From NCBI RefSeq assembly GCF_000004825.1, contig NW_008805089.1:186001-250000 (forward strand): 64,000 nt of DNA, given 5' to 3'. The stretch's first letter is position 1. Each line of letters begins with the position of its first letter. Source of the DNA: Heterostelium album PN500. Taxonomy: Eukaryota > Evosea > Eumycetozoa > Acytosteliales > Acytosteliaceae. The notes beneath the pieces were generated by a model. It saw only the letters and a program-made list of their open reading frames with translations. It was not told the origin of the DNA and did no database searches. Below, in pieces: positions 38,786-51,180 of this stretch. Position numbers and translations under genes: made by a program.

Positions 38786-41704
38786 TTATTGTAAAGAAAT
38801 ATAAGATGATTCCAATGAAAGATTCCAATGGTTATCCCAATAACCTGTTGCGATGGTTGAAGATAAACCAGAGGATCGCCAATCGTCAGATACAATGAGA
38901 AAGTCGGGAGCGGTTACTCCGGAGCGCTGTGGAACTGTGTGAAGTGCATTTGAAAGTCCTTGAGAATCAGTACCTGCCACAACCAAAAACAAGCCATCAC
39001 CACATTGGTTCGGTGAAAGAAAGGTAATCCCAATGCCTAGATTTCCTTCGAATTGGTACTCACCAATTGAGAAGCTATTGTTATCACCAAACTTCAGTGG
39101 CATATACTCTTGATATTTCTCAACAAATAGATTCTGATTACTATTTCCAATTAATATATAGTTGGCTGCTGCTGTTGATTGGCTGCAATCACCGGTGGTG
39201 GTAGTTGGCTGGAATTCCTGATCGGAGTAGATCGATGGTGATCCACGTCCATACGTATTGAAATAATTACTTATCCAAATGGCTGACCATTGCATTTGTG
39301 ACGTTAACGATTCATCCATTGTTCCATAGATGATTGTAAATTGCTTTTCGAATATCTGTCTCATTGGACCGTAGGTAGCGGCGGATCTTTCCTTTGTTGT
39401 CCAACCATTGTCGCCGGTTGCCACCCATGACTGTAGACTACCCTTTTTCGTTCGGAAATAGTGTTGTTCCGGTAGGAATGTGGTATCGAACACCATTTTA
39501 TCAATGATGATCTTGTTTGGCAGTGGTCTGTCCGGTGACTTGGTGAATCCGAAACGTCTGACATTCTGAGTGGATAGCCGCCAAACCAATCCATCGACAC
39601 TATCGTTCAGCTGTTTAATTGAAATGCGTGCAACTCTAGATGGAATCAGAGTTTGTAATATTAAAATATTGGCACGACTTCCTGAGGATGCCGGATTGTT
39701 TGTTACAATTATCAAATCCTCTGGAATTGCCGGTAACATATGTCTGGCACTAGAAATGTTACTGTAGAACTGCGACATCAATGGATCATCCAACATAAAA
39801 GAGAACCAATGACCTTGGTTGGGAACTTCACTTATCATCACAGCATTGGGATCACCGCTGTTTTCAGAGACTAATCTAGCCATTCTCCGCGAATGCCATG
39901 GCGATACTACTGTGTCGTTCTGGCCGTATCTAACCAGCAGCGGTATGCCGACCATCGAAGAACTATAGAGATCTGCATCGGACTCTGCAATCGATGCCAT
40001 AAACAAACCTTTCAACACCGGATCCAGTCGCTCAAAAGAAGGTCTCGTATTGTAATAGATGTATTCTTCTAACTTAGCGAATCCAGCTGCACATGCCGAA
40101 CCCAGCGCCAAATCACCAAAATGCGATGTAAATGAAAAACATCCATAGCTACCCATTGAATGTCCAGTAACTAGTAGCTTTGTCGGGTCAATCTCGTATG
40201 CCGATTTCAATTGCGTTGGAACACCTGGCAGTTGAGAGGCGAGTGATGCGAGTGCCGAAAAGATATTCAAACGACTTGCAGATTGCCAGTCGTATCCCCA
40301 TGAACGACGACCCGTTGGAAAGAGAATCCACATGTCGCTCTGCTGTGGATAGGCGTTATACCAACCGGGCGTGAGAATCACTTCCACTCCTGCACCATGC
40401 GTAGCCAACATAACATTACAACGCAGGGGACCAATCCCACACTGCGTAGAAGGTGGAAACGCAACCGCATACTGTACAGTTTGATCGTAGTCCAAGAAAG
40501 TAAAAGAAAGCGGTCCACCAAAGCTTGTACAATTCAAAGTGATATTGGTTGATATTACTATTGCTGATGATGATGATGATTCATATATAACTGATATTTC
40601 TAATATTGATTTGTTTGTTATTGTTGAACATTCCAACTCGTCGTCAATTTGATTGATTGAGAATGATAATGAGTATCTTTGACCTGGTAATATACTAATT
40701 ATTGAAGAAGAAGAAGAACTACTATTGTTATTATTTATAATATCTATTTCTAATTTGCTATTATATAATTTCAAGTTGGATAATGGCAATGGTGAATCTC
40801 CAACATTCAACAAAGTAATCGATCCGTATGTACTTGCTAACCAACCATCTACAACCGATGACATTAAACTATCTGTTTCTACAATAATAAATGGTGGTTG
40901 TTGCTGTTCATCTTCTCTTTGTAAAAACGGTAGAATTGTAAGGTTGAATGCTGCATGTGGTGAAAGAAATTGTCTAACTGATGATTGCAATCTAATCCAA
41001 ACAGTATAGTTACCGCCAGGCACCAGCGTTACAACCTGTTGAGCAACTCCATAGTTATAAAGATCACCAATGAATTCATAAACATTACTATTGTTGTTGT
41101 TATCTATTATATAATATCTTAATACATTTGTACAATAGATTATGAATTTATCGGTTGGTGAAGATTGATCGACGCCCAATTGACCCACTGCATAGCCATA
41201 CCACATGTAGACACTCCAACTGAGTTGTGACTCTAGAAACTGCCATGGTATATCGTTGTAATCGATAGAGAGTGATGACGATGAGTTGTTGTAGGGCAGC
41301 GGCGAGCCACTAGAGCTGGCAGTGTACTCTAACCATCGAACACGACCTTCATTGCCCAACTCCGATGGATAGGATACCGATGAATCACGTGGTAGATCGA
41401 ATATACTGTTTGCACCTCCGCCTGCCACTTTCGTATAGTACTGCATTGAATCTACACCTTCTTCTCTCTCGCCAATTGGGAATGGTCCTATCACACTATA
41501 ACTAGATGGTAGTGTAACATAATTATAATTACTGCTACATTCTAACAAAAAAAAATAAAAAAGTTAGCAAACAATTTAATGATATTTGAGCAATCAATCA
41601 AATCAATCAATCAATCTATACTTACCACAATCACAAACAAAGATTAAAGTAAATATTATTAATTTTAATAAGTAATGATCATGATTACTAAAATTTTTAT
41701 TCAT
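38786..41704 (-). CDS. Secreted alpha/beta hydrolase, S9 peptidase/esterase-like
   Basis: Exon 1 (41704-41626) encodes a signal peptide; exon 2 (41541-38786) the rest, about 944 residues, ending in TAA. The N-terminal 350 residues look like a beta-rich domain. The alpha/beta-hydrolase core has THGAGVEV (oxyanion region), the nucleophile elbow TGHSMGSYGC (Ser near residue 490), the acid in RYGQNDTVVSPWHS (Asp near 566) and the His in NQGHWFSF (near 602). A C-terminal domain of unclear role follows, ending WDNHWNLSLESSYISLQ. The large N-terminal domain and triad order suggest a prolyl-oligopeptidase-like or esterase enzyme; the substrate cannot be told. A partial duplicate lies at 36412-36745. 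Confidence 0.85.
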
Positions 41705-42111
41705 TGTGTGTATGTGTAATATATATATTATATACAAATTAATCTATCATAATAAACTAATTTCAAATAATCTTTTTCTGTGATGTTGTGATCTGATTTA
41801 CTACTGATCTAAACAAAATTCTGATGAAAGTTATAGTCGTAAAATCAGTAAAAACACACAAATACCCCATTACCAAAAATTTTCAAAGAACTAAATTCGA
41901 TCAAAATTTCAAAAAATTAAAGATCTATTTTTTTTCTTAATTTTTTAAAGTTGGTTGATTTATCAAAACAATCAAAAAAAGAAGAAGAGTTTTTAATTAA
42001 CTATTTTTTTAATTTGTTTTCTATGTATTATATTTAAAAGTTATTTTATTAGATTTAGATTATTTTTAATTTGTTATTTCGTTATTTATTGAAAATTAAA
42101 AAGTAAAGACC
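41705..42111. promoter_or_regulatory. Divergent promoter between hydrolase and reductase genes
   Basis: Start codons face apart over 407 bases of AT-rich sequence with poly-T tracts at about 41929-41950. The two genes may share control. No specific site is recognised. Confidence 0.5.
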
Positions 42112-45100
42112 ATGTCAACTTTATTAGATGCAATCAGATCGAAACTTCCTAAACTGAAGAATGTAGATCCACCACAAGAAAAAAAAGGTATTATAATAAA
42201 CGAAAAACATGTTCTTTCATATTCTATGATCGTTATTGGAAAATGATGATGATTGTTATTAATTACAAATATATACTTTTCAAAAATATGGTTGGTTACC
42301 TCCTATAGTTCCAAATACAATGTTCATTTGTGATGGTTGTGGTGCCACCATTGAAGGAGGTGTTGTACGATATGTATGTATAGAATGTAAGGGTTTGGAC
42401 CTATGTAAAAAGTGTTACAAGAGAGAACAAAAGTATTTCCCACAACAACAAAATAAATCGAAATCAAAGAAAAAGTTGAACAACCATAACAAAAACAGCA
42501 ACGAAAATAATGAAATACATCCTGATATCTCAAATAACAATAACAGTACAACTTCAACAACAGAAACAGCTTCAACGACTACAATAACAACAACAACTAC
42601 TACTACTACTACAAATAACAATAATAGTAACAGTACTAGTCCAGATCTAAGTTCTGAGGATCCATATCATCCTAGTTTATATCATATCGACAAAACAATA
42701 CCATTACCACATAAATTCACAAAAGAAACAAGTATGTAATGACATTTACTATTTGGTGGATTGATTGAACTATATTAACTTGATCATTGTTTTAATTATA
42801 TAGAATCACAAGTTTCTATGACATATTCAAACAGAGGTGAAACAATCTATGAATCATTACAGTATGTATCTATCTATCTATTAATGTATTTAAAAAAGAA
42901 GAGAAAATTAGAATTTAAATTAATAAGTATCAAACAAAAAATAGAAATTCATTTAGAGAACATTCAGAAAGACATTGTATTGGAGTAAGAAGAAGAGTTG
43001 AAAAGTCTGAAAAGTATCCATTTGGACTTGCTGAATTCCAATGGTTAACATACAAAGAGTTTCAAAAGAAAACAGAGATCTTTGGAAAGGCATTAGGAAG
43101 TTTAGTACCAACTGTAAGCAAGATTATATTCAATTCTTAAAGTTATCACTCACTACTTTATTATTAACAAATATATATATTGTTTATTCATTTAAAGAGA
43201 TCATTCGTAGGTATATGTGGTAATAATTGTTTTGAATGGTATTGTTCCGATATCGCTTGTCTATGGTACGGAATGGTAGTTGTACCGATTCATCATCAAA
43301 CCAGTATGTTATTTATTATTACTATTATAATTATTGTTGTAATTAATTTATATTCATACTTACTAATAATAATAAAGAATTGGATGCATTTTTAGAAATT
43401 ATTACCAATTGTGATTTGGCAGCAATTGTTATTTCGTCAGAGGCATTTCCAAGTATTGTAGAGTTGGTCAGTAGTGGAAAATACCAATTGCTGAAACTGA
43501 TTGTTCATATGGAAGATAACTATGACAACGAGTTGAGAAACAAGTTACCATCAACCGTTCAATTCAGACTATTCTCAGAGATGATGCTATTAGGTAAAAA
43601 AGTAAAGAATGTAAAACATAATCCATTTGGAACTGATGATATTGTTACATTAAGTATGTTTATTCTAAATATGTATATTTCTACTGTGGCAATGTGATTG
43701 ATGTAAACTAACTAATTTTAATAATAATTATGATAATTAGGTTATTCTTCTGGATCAACAGGCATTCCAAAAGGTGTAATTACCAAGGATAAAGATTATA
43801 ATATATCGTTGGTTCATTCGTATATCGATTATCCTGCGACGGCACTCAGTTATCTTACTCTGGCACATTCACAGCGACGATTCGACTACAAGATGTTTTA
43901 TCACGGTGGCGCCATCGGTATTTTCTCGGGATCGATGGATACACTGTTTGACGATTTGCGTGAGTTGCGTCCTCTCAGCTTCTGGGGTGTTCCGCGTGTC
44001 TGGAATTTGATTTACTCGCAATACCAGTCGGAGCTGGAGCAGTTCCGTGCACAGAATCCCGAGAGCAGTCCAGAGTTTTGCGAGGAAAAGGTGTTGAAGC
44101 GATTCGCCAATATCCTGGGTAATCGTGTCAAGACGATAGTGACGGGCGGTGCACCCACTTCACCAGAAGTGATGGAATTCATGAGAAAGTGTTGGCCATC
44201 GATTGGCGTATCGAATTCCTACGGTTTGACAGAGGCAGTCGGTATCTTTGTAGACGGCTACATCTCTGAGGATGTTCAGTACCGTATCGATCCGGTGCCA
44301 GAGTTTGGATACTCGCCGACCGACCAACCGAATCCACGTGGCGAACTAGTTGTGAAAACCAAAACAATGTCCGTTGGCTACTATAAAAATGAGCAACTCA
44401 CCAATGAGGCATTTATCGACGGTTGGTTCAAGACTGGCGATATCGTCGAACAAATTGGATTCCGTAAAGTAAAGATTATCGATAGAAAGAAACATGCATT
44501 TAAATTAAGTAATGGTGAATTTGTTGCGTATGTATATATAATTAGAATCGAAAAAAAATTTGAATTAATTATATTATATTAACATTATTTATATATTTAC
44601 AGACCTGAACCTTTAGAAAATATATTCTTGGGATGTAGTGAAAAGATTGAACAAATATTTATATATGGAGATCCAATGAAGACATTCTTGGTATCTGTTA
44701 TCATTCCAAAGAAAAAGGTATTTGAAAGTTTCAATTTGGATATCAACAAAGTAACCAAAGAAGAGTTGGATAACCATTCTCAGCTAATTAGTTTATTAAT
44801 GGCCGATATTCAAAGAATTGCTGTTGAAGAAAAGGTATGTTTTTAAATTACTTTTTAATATATTAACAAATATTAACAATTTAAAATATTATTGTTAGCT
44901 TGCCAATTATGAAATACCAAAAGTTATTTCTATTGATACAACTAAATGGACTATTGATAACGAGTTGATTACTGGTTCAGGTAAATTCTGTCGAGGTAAA
45001 CTATTCAAGTTTTACAAGGATAGAATTGAACAGATGTATAGTGTGATCGATACAATTCAACAAGGTTTAAGAGCTGATAGCAACAACAATAATAATAATC

Positions 45101-46533
45101 ATAGCAGTATAATTCAATCATATATTAAATCAGTGTTGGGAGTTGATTCAGTTGATGAATTGGATCTTTCAAAGATGAATTTCTCACAGATTGGTGGTGA
45201 CTCTATGGGAGCTATCAAATTATCGAATCTATTGAAGGAGAAAGAGAATATCGATATCTCACCTGCTTTCATTTTGAACAAGAATAACAATCTCGAGAAT
45301 TTGGAGCAGATTCTCTCCAAGAAAGATGAATTCAAGAGAATCGAAGCTATAGATTGGAAGACAGAGATGAAGTTGGATGAATCCATTCAGAAACACGAGA
45401 AGGAAATTAAATCGATAAAGACTAGCGGAAATAGTGTATTCCTAACTGGTGCAACTGGATTCTTGGGATCTTATTTGCTGGCTGATTTACTGATGAAACA
45501 TGGTGGTTTGGTTTCCAACGTCTATTGTTTGGTTAGAGGCGCCAGCGGTTTGGATCAAGCCAGAAACAAATTGGTTAATCAGCTATCAGAGAAATACCAT
45601 ATTAAACTCGATGAACAACAACAAGCAAGAATCGTTCCGGTACTCGGTGATCTAGAGAAGGATTTATTTGGACTGACACAAGAGCAATTTATTGAGCTGG
45701 CAGATCGGGTAGATCTGATTCTACATAATGGTGCCGTCGTTAATATGGTGATTCCATATCCAAACATGAAGAGTGCCAATGTAAATGGAACATCTGAAAT
45801 TCTTAGATTGTCAACTTGTAGCACCAAAGCAATTCCGGTTGCTCATGTATCGACGATCGGTTGTTACTCAGAGAGAAGTAAAGTTTTGACAGAAGAGGAT
45901 GTTCCAACACTAAACAATCTCGACTACATGAATGGCTACAATCAATCGAAACTCGTTGCTGAACAACTTATCTACGAGGCCAAAGAGCGTAGAATTCCAG
46001 TGATTCTATTCCGTCCTGCAACTATCTATGCTAACTCGGAAACCGGTATAGATAATGAGCACGATTTCGTCAGAATGGTTATTAGAGGTGTGCTCTACAT
46101 GAAGACCTATCCACAGCTCTCTGAATTCATTGGTGGTGGCGGTGGAATGTTCAATTTGTCACCAGTCGATTGGGTTAGTTCTTCGATTGTATCGTTATCG
46201 TTGACCAACGAAAATTACGTCGATAGTTCCGATCAACTCAAAGTATTCCACATGATCAATGAAAAATCGGTTTCACTCGAAGAGCTGGTACAATCAATGG
46301 GTGAAATCAAAAGAATTTCACATACCGAATGGCTCAAACAACTTGAATCCTCACCAGAAAACCCATTGTACTCTATGAAGATGGTATTCAAGTCTGGATT
46401 CCCAGGATTTGGTAGATATGGATACAAGAATCCATCAACAATTTCACATTTAGAAAAGATTGGAAAATCAAAGTGTCCTAATATTACCAAGGATATAATT
46501 TCTAAAAACATAAACTATTTGAATAAATTATAA
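42112..46533 (+). CDS. Carboxylic acid reductase (A-PCP-R) with N-terminal ZZ zinc finger
   Basis: Nine exons (42112-42187, 42309-42731, 42804-42861, 42957-43113, 43198-43303, 43378-43653, 43741-44527, 44603-44834, 44899-46533) join in phase to give about 1249 residues. Residues of about 28-70 form a ZZ-type finger (ICDGCGATIEGGVVRYVCIE, then CKKC), followed by an Asn/Thr-rich linker. The adenylation domain shows YSSGSTGIPKGV (about 366), SNSYGLTEA (525), GWFKTGD (593) and FKLSNGEFVA. The hinge YEIPKVISIDTTKWTIDNEL and a carrier motif QIGGDSMGA (Ser near 807) match carboxylic acid reductases. A reductase domain follows with TGATGFLGSYLL (888) and YNQSK (1051). It should convert an acid to an aldehyde using ATP and NADPH once phosphopantetheinylated. 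Confidence 0.9.
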
Positions 46534-46542
46534 ATTTAATAT

Positions 46543-49500
46543 TTATTTAATGGAACTCATTCTTGTTTCCATTTTCTTTTCCTCACGACTGTATCTTATT
46601 TTTTTTCGCAATACAATTGCAGATGTTATTGCTGATGCTAATATAACAACAGAGCAAACGACAACAATGGTTGCAATCTTCCAAGATTCAAACTTTTTCG
46701 ATGAACATTTGCTTGCTGTTTTATCTGGATTGATCAACACTGAGAAATCAGGATCTATTACACAGCTATCACAATAAGGAAGTGTCATTCCAACGACAAC
46801 CGATTCCTTTGTTTGATTGACAACTTGATTTTGAATTAAAATCGGTTTGTTGTCTGCCAATGCATAAGGAAGGAATCTACCATAGAATGTTACTTCATCA
46901 ATCATCATTGTTAGATAACTGACATTCGAACCATTGTTGATATCAATATTCAATTCTGAACATCCTAAATCAACTGTTGCTTTTGATTCCATTAATATCC
47001 TCAATTGATTTAATCTGTCTTTGAATGACCAATTATTGATTGATATTAATAGCTTTAAACTATTCTCTGGATATAATGTTGATTGTCCTGCAAATTCAAT
47101 CAATCTACTATTCTTTGAATATTCGATTGTTGCATTGATTTGATCTACTCCTGCTGTCGAAGTTTGTAAACTGTATGTTGTGATGCTGGATGTTTCATTT
47201 CCTGTTGTTGATTGAAGCCATTTGTTGGTTTTCAATTCTCTTACAACTGAACTTAATTCATCTATCTCTTGAATTGCAATGATATTGAATGTGAAATTCA
47301 AACCATCTCTAACGATGATTGTTGGTGATGGATCTGTATTGTTTGGAAGAATGACAACACCTGGATTCAATTGTGATTGGCAATAATATCCACTGAATCC
47401 ATTATCACATCTGCACACTCCATTTATACAACTTCCATGTGCATTACAAGTTGATCCTGTTCCACAATCATCTTTTCCAGGAATAATCAAAGAGGTATCA
47501 TAAGCATTTGCATACACCAATAGATTGTAATATCTGGAATTGGTAACATTCTTGTGTGGAATACATTGTAGTGTGGAGTCTGTAAGAGTTGTAATATTAC
47601 AATTGAGATCCGAAAGAAGTACAGATACATTATATGGATTCAAACCAAAGTTTGCATTAATTGTCAAAATATCCTTGAAATCAAATGAATCAATTTTGAA
47701 ATCTATGTAATGTATGTTAATATATCTCTTAGTATTTTATATAAATGAATTTTAGATATAATAACTACTTACATGGAGCACTATATTTTGTAACATTTGT
47801 AATGGAATCTGTAGCATAGATAGGAAGTGGAGAAGAAGTAGAATACTTGGGAATGATACAATTCAATTGACTCGATGAATTATAAACAACTTGACAATCC
47901 AATCCACCAACAGTAATATTCATTGGTAAAATTGTATTGAATAAACCATACGATTTCACTAATAAATCTCCAGATTCTAAATTAACAGTATGAATATAAT
48001 CCATTTTCACAGGTACTGCCCAAAAAATATCGAATGTATAATTATATTCAGTTGAAAAAGATATTGTATCAGTTCCAAATTGTGTGTAAGCAGGATATCT
48101 GAGAAAATAATTATTAATAAAAATCTGTTTTTCAAAATAATAAAATAAACATACTTTAACATGGTGTTTGGGTTACCAAGAACCATGTTTGATGGACGGG
48201 TTGACTTTCCATATCCTAAATTATTTCCATAAATATCAACGAAAACTATAAATCAATTAGTATAAAAAATAAGAAATAAAAAACAAAAACAACTTACAGC
48301 CAGCGATTGGAATAGTGTATTTGTATTGATCTATGCTTATATCTAAAATAAAAAATTTTAAAATTAGAATATATTTTTAGTTTGTTTTTAAATTTGAAAT
48401 ATTTACTGCAATTATAATTTAAAGGGCGTGGTGGAATGTTGGCTGGTAGATTTTGATATAAATCTGACCAATAACAATAAAAACATGAAGGAATCGATGT
48501 TGTGTTATCCCAAAGAGTACTTGGGATTACAAATGTTTTTAATAAACAATGTGAATCTTTCAATTGAACTTTTATATCCTTTTGTTGTCCTTCAATCTTA
48601 ATTGATGATTTGGATGATATTTGGTCGAAACTATCCAATGTACCAGAAGAATTAGTATCTAGGAGGTAACTATTTTCAAAAAACAAAAAAACATTAACTT
48701 AAATTTTTTAGAAAAACAAAAAATATATTAAATTTACATACAATAGAAAATATTGTTTGTTGAACCAAGTGGAATCTGGTAAAATTGGAACTGGTGTACT
48801 TGTTACAACAAGTGAAGTGGTTGTATTTGAAATACCTGTAACTGGGCTTAATCCTGCTTCGATAGTCCTAAGATATAAAGTTTTAGTTAAAATATTAAAT
48901 ATATATATATCTGGATGGAAAAAAAAAGACTTACAAAGTATTCAACTTTGGGAAAATATTAAAATCAGTCACAGATACATTACATCTAGCAAGAGATCTG
49001 TTTTTTCAAAAAAATTAAATTTATATTAGAAAATAACATTTCCAATAATCCAAATAAATTTTAAAAATTACATTGATGTTAACATAGGACATTGGTCTGC
49101 TATAAAATTTGCGTTATATAAGAGTCTAAGAAATAATAATAATATTAATAAATGAAATAAAAAAAGAATATTAAATTAATATTAATACTTACAAATTTTT
49201 AAGGTTTGATGAATTGATATAGACATTTTTAAGAGTAAGAAAAGAGAGTTCGCTAAATGAATACCATAAATTAGAATTTATAAACTAAACTATTAATGAA
49301 AACCATCTAATATTTACATTTTTTCTAATTTTGGAAAAACCGAATCTGTAATATAAAATACATCATCCATTTCTAAATAAATTGGTTTTAAATTATATAT
49401 TTGACTAAAAGAATGAAATTAATAAATAAAATATAAAGAAAAATGTATCTATGTTACTTACAATTGAACAAGGTTTGATGCAATAAAAGGGGTGGAATAA

Positions 49501-50340
49501 TCAACAATCAAGCCATGTCCAGGTGTGAAAGAAACATTATTAAAAGCAACATTTCTTGGCAGAGCCAACAACTTATTTATTGTGAAATTTGAATTGATGT
49601 ATAAATTTATAAAAGAACTTGAAAGAAAGAAATCAAAAAAAATTAGTCTTTATTTATTTAATATTTAATTAATTATACATACTAAGTGTTTACTTTTAAG
49701 TATTTTGGGAAATCATTTGGGATAATAAAATTCTGATAACTCAATATAGAAAAACTGATAATTTTAACATTCTCTTCGTTGTCCATTAAACTTAAAATTG
49801 AATAAGAAGAATTCTTTTCGGTTTCAGCTCCGCTTCCAAAGACAACCATGTTTGGGAAATACAATTTATCGATAAAACCTGGTTCACCATGATCAACTAT
49901 GTTATAGTTTATGAATCTATAATTTTTAAAACATATTAATATTGTTTTAAAAATCAAAAAAAAAAAAAGGATTATTCTTTAGCTTACATATTTACAACAC
50001 TCTGAGTACCATTTATTTCTTGGCATAATAGTATTTGAGTGTCTGGTTGAATTTCAGAACAATTTCTTCCATTTAAATTCCAATTTAATCGATACTAAAA
50101 TTTATGTGTAAAAATTAATATTAAATAATAAAATATAAAAAAAATTGTATTCCTAACCTGTTTAATTAACCATTGGAGTGAATTTACTATATGTTTTGTA
50201 AGAATTCATTTTAAAGTTAAGATTAATCTCATTTTGTATCAAATAAAAAAAAACATACATTCTTCTGGGTGTAATTCAATAGATTGAGAAAAGTTTATAG
50301 CTATTGTGAAAAAGAATAATATAAATAAATATTTATACAT
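46543..50340 (-). CDS. ComC-like receptor, copy 5
   Basis: Signal peptide MYKYLFILFFFTIAINFSQS, LRR exons, a Cys-containing block (IPSCFYCYWSDLYQNLPANI), IPT units (MNITVGGLDCQVVY; LNPYNVSVLLSD), EGF (CNAHGSCINGVCRCDNGFSG), ComC-like domain, membrane helix and basic tail ending RMSSIK. The exon that ends FDIFWAVP continues straight into VKMDYIHTVNLESG with no intron, whereas copies 1-4, 6 and 8 have one there. Its segment MESKATVDLGCSELNI resembles copy 7, not the others. The stop codon is only nine bases from the stop of the carboxylic acid reductase on the other strand, so the 3' untranslated regions must overlap. Confidence 0.83.
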
Positions 50341-50814
50341 TGTTTGGTAATGTTGACTAAAAAAAAACAATCTGATTATGCTACTGATATATGACCTTGA
50401 TCTTTTTAAAAACCATTGGTGAGGACATAGTCCACAAAATCAACAAAACTACTTGATTAAATAAATAAAATTTGTATAAATTTAAAGATCTAGATATAAT
50501 AAAATATCAAGATAATATTTAAATAAAAATTGATAAACAATATTATTAATTGATAAAAAAATAGATACCCTCTATATTGTGGACAGGTCCGTTTTTTGTA
50601 AGAGGTTTTTTTTTCACCTTCTAATCTAAAAAAAAATCAAAATTTGTTTTTTTTGTAGAATCTGGAGAGTAAAAAATACTTTTTGGTGAAATCTAGATTA
50701 ACGATCCTACTACTTTTTCAAAAAAAATTTTCAAACCATCAAATTTGAAAACCACAAAAAAAAAATATATTTTTTAATTAAAATTTAAAATGATTTTATT
50801 TCTCACCTTGATTT
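50341..50814. other. Spacer 5' of receptor copy 5
   Basis: AT-rich with poly-T and poly-A tracts. It probably contains the promoter of copy 5. No gene is seen. Confidence 0.5.
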
Positions 50815-51130
50815 TTCTTAGGACCAAAGATGAACGGTTTCTTTTACTATAGATATTATGACGACGTCAGATAAAACAACGATTTTCACGATCTTCCAGG
50901 TTGGGTTATTATTCAACAATAAGGTGGTACCACTTAGGGAAGAAGTCTACCATAGAACGATCATCGATCACTGGATTCGTCAGTAACATTTTTAGTGTTT
51001 ATCTAAATCTATTGAACAATCATCATTAGCACGATCAATAGATGGTCATTAATTACCAAATAAACCAGCTTATAATGATTTAAGTATAACAGATGGTAAA
51101 CCAGTGAACATCGATGAACATTTGCTGTTT
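50815..51130 (-). pseudogene. Relic of a ninth ComC-like receptor (last-exon part)
   Basis: Short blocks match the last exon of the receptor genes in the right order: CGATCTTCCAGG (membrane segment), GTCTACCATAGAACGATCATCG and GATCACTGGATTCGTCAGTA (compare the conserved block for FYGRF), and CTAAATCTATTGAACAATCAT. Large deletions and many changes leave no frame. A further piece near 51110 (CGATGAACATTTGCTG) resembles copy 5. The relic sits between the start of copy 5 and the end of copy 6, where an array member would be expected. Confidence 0.72.
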
Positions 51131-51180
51131 AAATTTAATAAAAATAAAAACATAAAATAATAGTTATTTAAGCATTCTAT

